Below, in pieces: positions 16,146 to 24,275 of a DNA stretch of 44,529 nucleotides. Numbering within the stretch: position 1 is the stretch's first letter; every line of letters starts with the position of its first letter. Both the position numbers and the translations under genes were made by a program. Location of the stretch: positions 1 through 44,529 of the forward strand of contig JAEWED010000196.1 of NCBI GenBank assembly GCA_023389745.1. The letters are read 5' to 3'. A model generated the notes under the pieces. It was not told the origin of the DNA. It saw only the letters and a program-made list of their open reading frames with translations, and searched no databases. Source of the DNA: Actinomycetes bacterium (lineage in GTDB: Bacteria; Actinomycetota; Acidimicrobiia; Acidimicrobiales; Microtrichaceae).

Positions 16146-16622
16146 CTAGGTGGGCGGCGTCCAGCCCTCGGGTGCGAGCTCGAAGTGGTCCATGAGGAAC
16201 TCGGGGACCACGACGCACACCACCAGCGACCACGCGCCGAGTGAGCGGGCGGACTGCCAGCACGCCGGCTCGACCACGCACTGGGGCACCTGACCGTCGA
16301 GCAGGTCCGGGCCGAGGGTCTCGTGCGACACCGCAGCGTCACCCTCGCTCCAGCGCGACAGCATCAGGGGAGCGCCTGCGACGTGCTGCCACGCCTCGCT
16401 GGCATCGATGCGGTGCCACTGCGAGACCTCGTCGGCCTCGAGCAGGTACAGGATCGACGATCCCGCGGCGCGGGGCCCGTCGCCGAGCGCGTCGGGTGAG
16501 GTCCAGGTCCTGCGGAACCAGCCGCCCTCGGGGTGGCGCTGGAGTCCGAGGTGCTCGACGATCCGTGTGGCGCCGTCGACGGGCGGGGAGCGGCGAGAGG
16601 GACGTTCGTCGGAGCTCGACAT
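16146..16622 (-). CDS. DUF985 cupin-fold protein
   Basis: A 158-residue single-domain cupin of the DUF985 type. The family blocks are all present: LGLQRHPEGGWFRRTWTS near residue 25, SSILYLLEADEVSQWHRIDASEAWQHVAGAPL in the middle (His residues likely bind metal), LGPDLLDGQVPQCVVEPACWQSA, and a closing VVCVVVPEFLMDHFEL. Members bind small sugars or metabolites, but the substrate is not established. ATG 16622 is chosen; GTG 16625 would add one residue. It diverges from the two-component operon. Confidence 0.9.
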   Translation of the reverse strand: MSSSDERPSRRSPPVDGATRIVEHLGLQRHPEGGWFRRTWTSPDALGDGPRAAGSSILYLLEADEVSQWHRIDASEAWQHVAGAPLMLSRWSEGDAAVSHETLGPDLLDGQVPQCVVEPACWQSARSLGAWSLVVCVVVPEFLMDHFELAPEGWTPPT

Positions 16623-16776
16623 CACGCCGACGGTAGCGGGACGGTCGGTCGCGGCAGCGCCCTCGCCGTTCCTGAGAACGGATCACAGCGACGGGCGCCG
16701 ATCGAGCACTCCGACCTGAGAGACTGACGGGAGCACCACGGCACCACGGCGGTGCGACGAGAGGAAGTGATCCCAC

Positions 16777-17487
16777 GTGAGCAGCACCGAGGTTGCAGGC
16801 CCCACCGGCCGAGTCCTGTTGGTCGAGGACGAAGCGGCGCTCGCCGACGGCGTCGCCCGCGGGCTCAAGGCAGAAGGTTTCGAGGTCGAGGTCGCCTACG
16901 ACGGCCTCTCCGGGCTCGCTCGTGCGCGTGAGGACGACATCGACGTCATCGTGCTGGACATCATGTTGCCGGGCATGAACGGCTACAAGGTGTGCCGGAC
17001 CCTGCGCGAAGAGGGCGTCGGCACACCGATCCTGATGCTCACCGCCAAGTCCGGCGAGTACGACGAGGCCGAGGCGCTCGACACCGGCGCGGACGACTTC
17101 CTGTCGAAGCCGTTCTCGTTCGTGGTGCTCGTCGCCCGCATCCGGGCGTTGCTGCGACGCTCCGCGGACGGCCGCGCCCAGCCGCTGGTCATCGGTGATC
17201 TGGTGCTCGACCCGCTGGCTCGCACCTGCAACCGCGGCGGCACCGACATCCCGCTCACCACCCGCGAGTACGAGCTGCTCGAGGCACTGATGCGCAAGCC
17301 CGGCCAGGTCGTGCCGAAGCAGGAGCTGCTCGAGCACGTCTGGGGCAGCGGCTTCGAGGGCGACCCGAACGTGGTCGAGGTCTACGTCGGCTACCTGCGC
17401 CGCAAGATCGACCGGCCCTTCGACCGCAACGACATCGAGACCGTCCGTGGCGTGGGCTACCGGATCGGCGACGGGGCCGGTGTCTGA
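16777..17487 (+). CDS. OmpR-family response regulator
   Basis: A 236-residue two-domain regulator. Receiver domain at residues 12-125 with acidic pocket Glu17-Asp18, phosphoacceptor Asp61 (VLDIMLPGMNG), the conserved LTAKSG block and Lys111 (SKPF). Winged-helix DNA-binding domain at about 138-230 (LTTREYELLEALMRKPGQVVPKQELLEHVWG, then VEVYVGYLRRKID and VRGVGYRI). Start GTG 16777 has GAGGAAG about 11 bases upstream. The stop overlaps the GTG start of the kinase, so the pair is co-translated. The CACCACGGC direct repeats just upstream might be a binding site. Confidence 0.95.
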   Translation: MSSTEVAGPTGRVLLVEDEAALADGVARGLKAEGFEVEVAYDGLSGLARAREDDIDVIVLDIMLPGMNGYKVCRTLREEGVGTPILMLTAKSGEYDEAEALDTGADDFLSKPFSFVVLVARIRALLRRSADGRAQPLVIGDLVLDPLARTCNRGGTDIPLTTREYELLEALMRKPGQVVPKQELLEHVWGSGFEGDPNVVEVYVGYLRRKIDRPFDRNDIETVRGVGYRIGDGAGV

Positions 17488-19078
17488 CCAGACCCCCATA
17501 CGCGTCCGGGTCGCGAGCTCGGTCCGGTTCCGGCTGACGGTCACGGTCGTCCTCGTCGTCGGGCTGTCGCTGCTCGGCGGCGGCACACTGCTGGTCAGCT
17601 GGGTGAAGGCGACGCTGGTCAACGACCTGCAGACGCGCAACGAACGTGTGCTCGACCTGCTCGTCGACATCCTCGAGCGCGGCAGGCCGGCCCAGGAGCT
17701 GCTGTCGTCGGACGCCGCGGCGGTGGACCTGGTCTCCGGCGGGTCCGCCGAGGTCAACCAGGCGATCTCCTCGACGTACTTCTACCTGGACGGCGAGGGA
17801 CTCACGAACCTCAAGATCGCGGGCATCGACGACCAGGGCCGTCTGGTGCTCTTCGGGCGGCAGGGTCCGCCTCCGACCGTCGGCAACCAGTCGGTCGAGG
17901 TGACCCATGACATCCCGACCGACCGCGGCACGATGACGCTGCACGCGGTGTCGTCGATCGACGAGATCGACCGTTCCGTGGGCGCGTTGTCGGCGGCGTT
18001 GTGGCTGGGGCTGCCGGTGCTGATCGTCGGCGCAGGGTTCATGACGTGGATGATCACCGGACGCGCGCTCGCACCGGTCGGCGTCATGACCCGCAGGGTG
18101 CGCGAGCTGTCCGCGACGACGCTCGACGCCCGTGTGCCGGTCCCGCCGACCGACGACGAGATCGCCGAGCTCGCCGCCACGATGAACGAGATGCTCGACC
18201 GGTTGCAGGCGGCATCGGTCACCCAACGCCAGTTCGTCTCCGACGCCAGCCACGAGCTGCGCTCACCCGTCGCCTCGATCCGGGCGCAGCTCGAGACCGC
18301 GCTGCGCTACCCCGACGACGTCGACTGGCCCTCGGTCGCTCGCATCGTGCTCGCCGAGGACGCCCGGCTCGAGCACCTCGTCGGCAACCTGCTGGCCATG
18401 GCCCGCCTCGAGGAAGGCCGCCTCGGGCCTCGCGGCGACCTCGACGTCGGCGACCTGGTGATGGCACAGACCCAGCGCATGACCGGGGTGCAGCTCGACC
18501 TGTCGGGCGTGTCGGCGGGGCGGGTGTGGGGCAACGCCGACGAGCTGACCAGCGTGATCCGGAACCTGCTCGACAACGCCGCGCGCTACGCCGCGACCAC
18601 GGTGTCGGTCTCGGTGCAGGAGAAGGGTCCGTGGGTCGTGATCGCCGTCGAGGACGACGGTCCCGGCATCCCGGTCGAGGACCGAACCCGTGTCTTCGAG
18701 CGCTTCGCCCGGCTCGAAGAGGGACGCGCACGCGACCAGGGCGGCACCGGACTCGGGCTCGCGCTCTCCCAGCGCGTCACCCAGGCCCACGGCGGCCAGA
18801 TCCACGTCGAGCAGGCAGCGTCGGGTGGCGCCAGGTTCGTCGTGTCGCTCCCCGCAGCGGGCTGGATCGGTCACGACGACGACGACGAGGACCGTGCGAT
18901 CGACGCCGCGGCCGACGAACCGGTCGCGCTCGAGCTCGGCGCGGACGCCAGCACGTCGGACGACAGCACGTCGGGCGAGCGCACTGCCGACGCTCCGACC
19001 GCCGGGCTCACGCCATCGGTGGACCCGCAGGTCTCGGGCGGCCCACCGACGTCGACCGGCCGGCCGTCCACCGGCTGA
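17480..19078 (+). CDS. Membrane sensor histidine kinase
   Basis: Partner of the upstream regulator. It has 532 residues: a membrane helix at about 18-42, an extracytoplasmic sensor at about 45-168, a second helix at about 170-193, and HAMP at about 194-245. HisKA follows with His258 (SDASHELRSPVASIRAQ), then HATPase with the N box NLLDNAARYA (362-371), G1 DDGPGIP (392-398) and G2 GGTGLGL (421-427). All catalytic motifs are intact. After the kinase domain comes an unusual tail of about 65 residues, acidic (DDDDED) then Thr/Ser/Gly-rich, which looks disordered. GTG 17480 overlaps the regulator stop. The stimulus is unknown; the HAMP and small periplasmic domain suggest an envelope signal. Confidence 0.94.
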   Translation: MSDQTPIRVRVASSVRFRLTVTVVLVVGLSLLGGGTLLVSWVKATLVNDLQTRNERVLDLLVDILERGRPAQELLSSDAAAVDLVSGGSAEVNQAISSTYFYLDGEGLTNLKIAGIDDQGRLVLFGRQGPPPTVGNQSVEVTHDIPTDRGTMTLHAVSSIDEIDRSVGALSAALWLGLPVLIVGAGFMTWMITGRALAPVGVMTRRVRELSATTLDARVPVPPTDDEIAELAATMNEMLDRLQAASVTQRQFVSDASHELRSPVASIRAQLETALRYPDDVDWPSVARIVLAEDARLEHLVGNLLAMARLEEGRLGPRGDLDVGDLVMAQTQRMTGVQLDLSGVSAGRVWGNADELTSVIRNLLDNAARYAATTVSVSVQEKGPWVVIAVEDDGPGIPVEDRTRVFERFARLEEGRARDQGGTGLGLALSQRVTQAHGGQIHVEQAASGGARFVVSLPAAGWIGHDDDDEDRAIDAAADEPVALELGADASTSDDSTSGERTADAPTAGLTPSVDPQVSGGPPTSTGRPSTG

Positions 19079-19092
19079 GTCCGGCCGGCAGC

Positions 19093-21231
19093 TCAGTGCG
19101 GCTGCAGGTCGCCCGCCGGCTCGGCGGGCGAGTCGGTCGCGTCGGCGTGGTCGAGCAGGAACTGCTCGAACGCCGGGCGGGGCAGCGGAGGTGCGTAGTA
19201 GTAGCCCTGCACCAGGTCACAACCGGCGTCGAGCAGGAACTGCCGCTGCTCCTCGGTCTCGACGCCCTCGCCGACCGCGATGATGCCCAGGCCATGGGCG
19301 AGCGACAGGATCGCCCGAGTGATCGTCTCGGACCGGCCGTCGCGCAGGTCGCCGACGAAGCAGCGGTCGACCTTGAGCGTGTGCAACGGCAGCGAGTGCA
19401 GGTACGACAACGACGAGTAGCCGGTGCCGAAGTCGTCGAGCGCGACCAGGAAGCCCAGCTCGTCGAGCTTCGACAGCCGTGCCGCGGTCGTCTCGAGGTC
19501 GTTCATGAGCAGCGTCTCGGTGATCTCGAGCTCGAGCTGCGCCGGCTCGACCCCGGCCGCTGCCAGGGTGGCGTTCAGCCGTTCGACGAACCCGCGCTGC
19601 TCGAACTCGGCCGCCGAGATGTTCACCGCGATGCGGGCATCCGCCGGCAGCAGCGACGTCCGGTTCCAGGTGGCGAGGTCCTCGGCGACGGTGGTCATCA
19701 CCAGGTCGCTCACCGCCGAGATGGCGCCGGTCGCCTCGGCCGTCGGGATGAACACCGACGGCGGGATCGGTCCGAGCGTCGGGTGGTGCCAGCGCACGAG
19801 CGCCTCGGCCGCCGCCACGGCGCCGGTGCGGAGGTCGATGATCGGCTGGTAGTGCACCTCGAGGCCCCGCTGCGCAGCTGCGCGGCGCAGGTCGTGGTCG
19901 AGCGCCAACCCGGTGCGGGTGCGTTCGTCGAGGGACCGCTCGTAGAAGCGGAGCTGGTGACGACCATCGGCGCGGCCGGCGACGAGTGCCCGGTCCGCTG
20001 CACGCAGCAGTGATCGGGCGTCGTCGCCGTCGCCGGGCCAGCGCGACACACCCACCGACGCGGTGGTGCGCAGGTCCATGCCGTCGATCTCGAGGGGCCG
20101 CTCGGTGCGGCGCTGCACCTCTTCGGCAAGACGTCGCAACCGGCTGTCGAACTCGAGTCCGGCGCCCGACCCGGTGACCACGATGAGGAACTCGTCGACG
20201 CCGAGCCGACCGATCTCGACGTGACGGTCCACCAGGTCGGCGAGTCGGCCACCGATGGTCGCCAGGACCTCGTCGCCGAGCGTGGTGCCGAAGGTGTCGT
20301 TGATGCTGCGGAACCCGTCGATGTCGATGTGCAGCACGCCGATGCGCTCGCCTTCGGCGCGGTTGCCCTGCTCGACCGCTGCGTCGAGCGCCGCGGTGAT
20401 GTGCGCGCGAGAGCTCAGCCCGGTCAGCGCATCGGTCCGCTCCAGCTCGAGCAGCCGCACCTGCGCCTGTCGGGTCGCGGTCAGGTCCGCCAGGGTGACG
20501 ACCGCACCGTCGGTGCCGCCCGAGGCATCCCGCAACGGTTCGCAGCTCACCCGCATCCACACCGGTTCGCCGACGTCACGGGTGCGCCCGTTGCCGCGCA
20601 CCTGGCAGATCTCGGTCCGTGCCGCTCTACCCGAGCGCAGCGCGAGCACCGGAGCGGTCGCCTCGGCGGGCATCGCGACGCCGTCCTCGTCGAAGCAGGT
20701 CCACGGCGGGTCGAACACGCTGCGGTCGACGAGCTGATCGACGGGGACGTCGACGAAGCGCGAGAACGTCGCGTTCGCGGTCTCGATGCGGCCGAAGCGG
20801 TCGACGACCGCGACACCCCCGCCCAGCGCGTCGATCGTGCTGTCGAGCAGCTCGCGCTGCATCCGCAGGCTCTCGACGAGCCGCACGCGGTCGTCGATGT
20901 CGCGAGTCAGCGCGACGATCACGTCCCGGTGGCGGATCAGGACCAGCTCGGCGGGCACGATCCCGTCGCCGCTGCGACGCAACGACACCGTCAGTCGGTG
21001 CTCGCCGTCGTCGGGGACCTGACCGACCAGGAGCTGCCAGCCGTCGGCCGACATCGGCGGGACGAGCACGTCGCCGAAGAACGACCCGGTGAGCGCGCCG
21101 CGGTGCTGATCGAGCCGATCACAGGCCGCGTCGTTGGTGTCGAGGACCCGCCCGTCGTCGATCGCCAGCGCCCACACCCCGTCGTCGAGGCGGGACACCA
21201 CCGCTGTTGCGAGCTCGATCGACGACAACAC
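19093..21231 (-). CDS. PAS-PAS-GGDEF(degenerate)-EAL protein, probable c-di-GMP phosphodiesterase
   Basis: A 712-residue soluble signalling protein. Two PAS-like domains (about 5-115 and 130-255) precede a GGDEF domain (about 265-425) and an EAL domain (about 445-695). The diguanylate cyclase signature reads RLGVDEF (344-348), with Val for the second Gly, so cyclase activity is doubtful and the domain may sense GTP. The EAL domain keeps EAL (476-478), N-I-S, the E-I-T-E-T-L-L-M-N-D block, DDFGTGYSSL (from 599) and K-V-D-R, so hydrolysis of c-di-GMP is likely. Start GTG 21231 is favoured by AAGGAG six bases upstream; an earlier GTG (21261) lacks a site. It is convergent with the kinase gene. 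Confidence 0.92.
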   Translation of the reverse strand: MLSSIELATAVVSRLDDGVWALAIDDGRVLDTNDAACDRLDQHRGALTGSFFGDVLVPPMSADGWQLLVGQVPDDGEHRLTVSLRRSGDGIVPAELVLIRHRDVIVALTRDIDDRVRLVESLRMQRELLDSTIDALGGGVAVVDRFGRIETANATFSRFVDVPVDQLVDRSVFDPPWTCFDEDGVAMPAEATAPVLALRSGRAARTEICQVRGNGRTRDVGEPVWMRVSCEPLRDASGGTDGAVVTLADLTATRQAQVRLLELERTDALTGLSSRAHITAALDAAVEQGNRAEGERIGVLHIDIDGFRSINDTFGTTLGDEVLATIGGRLADLVDRHVEIGRLGVDEFLIVVTGSGAGLEFDSRLRRLAEEVQRRTERPLEIDGMDLRTTASVGVSRWPGDGDDARSLLRAADRALVAGRADGRHQLRFYERSLDERTRTGLALDHDLRRAAAQRGLEVHYQPIIDLRTGAVAAAEALVRWHHPTLGPIPPSVFIPTAEATGAISAVSDLVMTTVAEDLATWNRTSLLPADARIAVNISAAEFEQRGFVERLNATLAAAGVEPAQLELEITETLLMNDLETTAARLSKLDELGFLVALDDFGTGYSSLSYLHSLPLHTLKVDRCFVGDLRDGRSETITRAILSLAHGLGIIAVGEGVETEEQRQFLLDAGCDLVQGYYYAPPLPRPAFEQFLLDHADATDSPAEPAGDLQPH

Positions 21232-21332
21232 CAGGCGCTCCTTCCTCCGGGTCCGTGCCACCTGGAGGTGACCCTGTTCAGCGTCGGAACGAGCCTAGGT
21301 TCGCGCCGCTCGGGCCCGGTGGATGGAGGGTG

Positions 21333-21388
21333 CTCTACAGCCGGCCAGCAGCTTCCGCTGCTCTACAACCGGCCAGCAGCTTCCGCTG
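21333..21388. repeat. 28-bp tandem duplication spanning the oligoendopeptidase F stop codon
   Basis: Copies at 21333-21360 and 21361-21388 are identical at 27 of 28 positions. The right copy contains the last codons and TAG of the oligoendopeptidase gene (minus strand, stop at 21363). The left copy repeats them just downstream of the stop. As 28 is not a multiple of three, read-through would change frame in the second copy. The surrounding gap (21232-21362) holds nothing else I can identify. Confidence 0.92.
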
Positions 21389-23222
21389 CGGCGGTCGCCG
21401 CGTCGAGCTGGGCCTCGACGATGTCCAGTCCGGCATCCCAGAAGCCCGGGTCCTCGAGGTCGCAGTCCACGATGCGGCCCAGCTCCGCCGGGGTGGCTGA
21501 ACCGCCCGCCCGCAGCAGCTCCAGGTAGGCCGGCACGAACGTCTCGCCGCGCTCGGTGTAGCGGGCGTAGACCGACAGCGCGAGCAGCTGGCCGTAGGCA
21601 TACGCGTAGACGTAGCCGGGTGTGCCGATGAAGTGCGGGATGTAGCTCCACCAGGTGCGGTAGCCCTCGGTGATCTCGACGGAGTCGCCGAGCATCGCCT
21701 CCTGGCTCGCGACCCACAGCTCGCCGAAGCGGTCGACCGACAGCTCACCCTCGTTGCGGCGGGCGGTGTGCACCGAGTCCTCGAAGCGGTTCATCGCGAC
21801 CTGACGGAAGACCGTGGCGATCGAGTCCTCGAGCGTCGACGCGAGCAGCGCGAAGCGGGCGTCGGGTGCCTCGAGCTGGGCGAGCAGCGCGTTGTTCGTG
21901 ACGGCCTCGCCGAACACCGACGCGGTCTCGGCCAGGGTGAGCGGCGTCGACTGGTGGAACACACCCTGTTCGCGGGCCAGGTAGGCGTGCAGGCCGTGGC
22001 CGAGCTCGTGGGCGAGCGTCGCGACGTCGCGGGGTCGACTGGTCCAGTTCAACAGCACGTACGGGTGGTGCGACGGCACCGTGTACGCGCAGAACGCGCC
22101 GGGACGCTTGCCCGGACGGGTCGGCGCATCGATCCACTGCTCGTCGAAGAAGCGCTTGGCGACGTCGGCCAGCTCCGGGGAGAAGCTCCGGTACGCGTCG
22201 AGCACGACGGTGCGTGCCTCGTCCCAGCCGATGCTGGTCTCGTCCTCGGCGACCGACGCCATGCGGTCGTAGTCGGCGAGCCGGTCCAGGCCCAGCACCT
22301 TGGCCTTCAGCGCGTACCAGCGCTGCGGCAGGTCGTAGCGGCCGACGACGGCGTCGACGAGCGCCTGCACCGACTCGTCCGAGGCCTCGTTGGACAGGTT
22401 CCGCTCCGAGATCCACGTCGGGTAGCGGCGCAGTCGGTCGTCGACGGACTTGTCGAGCAGCAGCGTGTTGAAGATGAACGCCCGGGTGCGCAGCCCGGGC
22501 TCGAGCCCTGCGGTGACCGCCTCGGCGGCGGTGCGGCGGATGTCGCGGTCGGGGGCCTGCAGCATCGACAGGCCCGCCTCGAGCGGCAACGTCGTCGGCT
22601 CGTCACCCTCACCGCCGACCAACGAGGCGGGCAGTTCCACGGTGATCGCCGAGGTCTGCTCGTCGAAGAGCCGGACCCACGCGCTGCCGCCACTGACGGA
22701 CTTCTCGGTGAGCAGCTGCTCCTCGGGCTCGCTGAGCATGTGGTCGCGGTAGAGGTGCATCGAGCGCAGGTGGTGGGCGCAGAAGTCGAGCTGCGGGTCG
22801 GCCAGCAGCTGCTCGACGCGGCCCTCGTCGACGGATGCCCACTCCAGCTCGAAGAACACGAGGCGGGTGGCGAGCGTGGTCGAGCGCTCCTGGACCTTCA
22901 TCATGAGCGCACCGCGCTCGGGGTCCGCGGTGTTCTCCGAGAAGCGGAGCATGGCGTAGTAACCGACCCGGCCCTGCACCTCTTGCAGCTCGGCCATGGT
23001 GCGCATCGCCGCGGCGAGCTCGGCGGCGTCGAGCTCGGCCACCCGGCCGCGGAAACCCTCGAGCTGGTCGGTCAGCTCGTCGGAGCGGTCGAGCAGGGTG
23101 TCGACGTCGGTGCCCTCGATCAGCGTCTCGAGGTTCCAGGCGATGTCGGCCGCGGTCAGGTCGGCGTCGTCCGCGTCGGTCGCCGTGTCGGAAGGGGGAG
23201 TGGAGGTGGTGTCGGTGCTCAC
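21363..23222 (-). CDS. pepF: Oligoendopeptidase F (M3 family metallopeptidase)
   Basis: Cytoplasmic zinc peptidase that degrades short peptides. It has 619 residues with an acidic N-terminal leader (about 1-25), the all-helical PepF N-terminal region, and the M3 catalytic core. The HELGHG motif lies at 405-410 (His405, Glu406, His409), with the third zinc ligand Glu432 in LAETASVFGEA. SIPHF-like and YAYAYGQLLALS blocks near the end are typical of the family. GTG 23222 is the most sensible start (MSTDTTSTPP); GGAG lies only two bases upstream, so initiation may be leaderless. The last codons and stop lie in a 28-bp tandem duplication. It diverges from the crotonase gene. Confidence 0.95.
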   Translation of the reverse strand: MSTDTTSTPPSDTATDADDADLTAADIAWNLETLIEGTDVDTLLDRSDELTDQLEGFRGRVAELDAAELAAAMRTMAELQEVQGRVGYYAMLRFSENTADPERGALMMKVQERSTTLATRLVFFELEWASVDEGRVEQLLADPQLDFCAHHLRSMHLYRDHMLSEPEEQLLTEKSVSGGSAWVRLFDEQTSAITVELPASLVGGEGDEPTTLPLEAGLSMLQAPDRDIRRTAAEAVTAGLEPGLRTRAFIFNTLLLDKSVDDRLRRYPTWISERNLSNEASDESVQALVDAVVGRYDLPQRWYALKAKVLGLDRLADYDRMASVAEDETSIGWDEARTVVLDAYRSFSPELADVAKRFFDEQWIDAPTRPGKRPGAFCAYTVPSHHPYVLLNWTSRPRDVATLAHELGHGLHAYLAREQGVFHQSTPLTLAETASVFGEAVTNNALLAQLEAPDARFALLASTLEDSIATVFRQVAMNRFEDSVHTARRNEGELSVDRFGELWVASQEAMLGDSVEITEGYRTWWSYIPHFIGTPGYVYAYAYGQLLALSVYARYTERGETFVPAYLELLRAGGSATPAELGRIVDCDLEDPGFWDAGLDIVEAQLDAATAAAEAAGRL

Positions 23223-23308
23223 GGCTCCAAGGCTAGGGGTGGGACGGCTGCGCCCGTCGGCACGTCGTGACGGCTCTAGGGTGTGCCCGCACTCGATCCG
23301 GGGGGACG

Positions 23309-24178
23309 ATGAGCCAGCACGACGACCACGCGGCACCAGACTTCGAGGAGATCCGACTCGAGGTCGCCGACGGCATCGCGACGATCACCTTGTCGCGACC
23401 GGACCGACTGAACGCATTCACACCGCGCATGGCGATGGAGGTCATGGCGGCGTTCGACGCGACCGACGCGGACGACTCGGTCAGAGGTGTCGTCGTCACC
23501 GGCGACGGCCGGGCGTTCTGTGCGGGCGCCGACCTGGGTGGCGGCGGTGGGACCTTCGACCTGACCAGGGTGAAGAAGTCGGCCGACGACGTGCCGGCCG
23601 ACCTGGGCGGCATGGTCGTGCTGCGCATCCACCGGTCACTCAAGCCGGTGATCGCCGCGATCAACGGTCCGGCGGTCGGCGTCGGTCTGACGATGACGCT
23701 GCCGATGGACGTGCGCCTCGCGGTGGCCGGTTCGAAGATGGCCGTGCCGTTCGTGAAGCGAGGTATCGCCACCGACGGCTGCGCCAGCTGGTTCCTGCCC
23801 CGCGTCGTCGGGGTCAGCACGGCGCTCGAGTGGGTCAGCACCGGGCGCACCTTCCGCGCCGAGGACGCGCTCGCCGCGGGTCTCGTGCGGACCGTGTACG
23901 AGGATCGCGACAGGCTGCTCGCAGCGGCCTACGAGCTGGTGCACGAGATCGCTGCGAACGCCGCACCGGTGTCGGTGACCGTCTCGCGCAAGCTGATCTG
24001 GGACGCGATGATCTCGGGCGGACCCGAGGACGCTCACCGCCGGGAGTCGCTCGCGATCTACCGACGTGGCCGCTCCGGCGACGCACGTGAGGGCGTCACC
24101 GCCTTCCTCGAGAAGCGCGACGCCGAGTTCCCCGACCTGGTCAGCGAGTCCACCGAGGTCACTGACCCGCCGGTCTGA
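23309..24178 (+). CDS. Enoyl-CoA hydratase/isomerase (crotonase) family protein
   Basis: A 289-residue crotonase-fold enzyme acting on acyl-CoA thioesters, probably in fatty-acid or aromatic-acid breakdown. It shows RPDRLNAFTPRM near residue 30, the oxyanion-hole segment GRAFCAGADLGGGGG (about 67-81), INGPAVGVGLTMTLPMDVRLA and a second conserved block, FVKRGIATDGCASWFLPRVVG. At the usual second glutamate position an Asp (ATDG) is seen, so it may be an isomerase or thioesterase-type member rather than a true hydratase. ATG 23309 has a poly-G run just upstream. The final codons and TGA lie in a perfect 25-bp duplication. It is convergent with the anti-sigma gene. Confidence 0.92.
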   Translation: MSQHDDHAAPDFEEIRLEVADGIATITLSRPDRLNAFTPRMAMEVMAAFDATDADDSVRGVVVTGDGRAFCAGADLGGGGGTFDLTRVKKSADDVPADLGGMVVLRIHRSLKPVIAAINGPAVGVGLTMTLPMDVRLAVAGSKMAVPFVKRGIATDGCASWFLPRVVGVSTALEWVSTGRTFRAEDALAAGLVRTVYEDRDRLLAAAYELVHEIAANAAPVSVTVSRKLIWDAMISGGPEDAHRRESLAIYRRGRSGDAREGVTAFLEKRDAEFPDLVSESTEVTDPPV

Positions 24179-24213
24179 GGCAGCGCCAGACCCGCCGGTC
24201 TGAGGCAGCGCCA
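24164..24213. repeat. Perfect 25-bp tandem duplication spanning the crotonase stop codon
   Basis: Two identical 25-bp copies, 24164-24188 and 24189-24213. The first holds the last codons (DPPV) and TGA of the crotonase gene plus ten bases of 3' flank; the second repeats all of it downstream. The perfect identity suggests a recent event. Confidence 0.95.
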
Positions 24214-24225
24214 CCTCTGAAATTG

Positions 24226-24260
24226 CGTGAGTTGTCGTCGCGACACGACGACGACTCACG
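24226..24260. terminator. Bidirectional hairpin between convergent genes
   Basis: Two 15-bp arms, CGTGAGTTGTCGTCG (24226-24240) and CGACGACGACTCACG (24246-24260), pair with one G-T wobble around CGACA. It sits between the stops of the crotonase (+) and the anti-sigma-like gene (-). No T tract, so it is the GC-rich hairpin type usual in this phylum. Confidence 0.7.
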
Positions 24261-24275
24261 CCGGAAGCTGGTCCG

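Noticed and set aside
21633..23270. 545-residue open frame on the plus strand
   Set aside because: Antisense to the oligoendopeptidase F gene with its HELGH motif; shadow frame.
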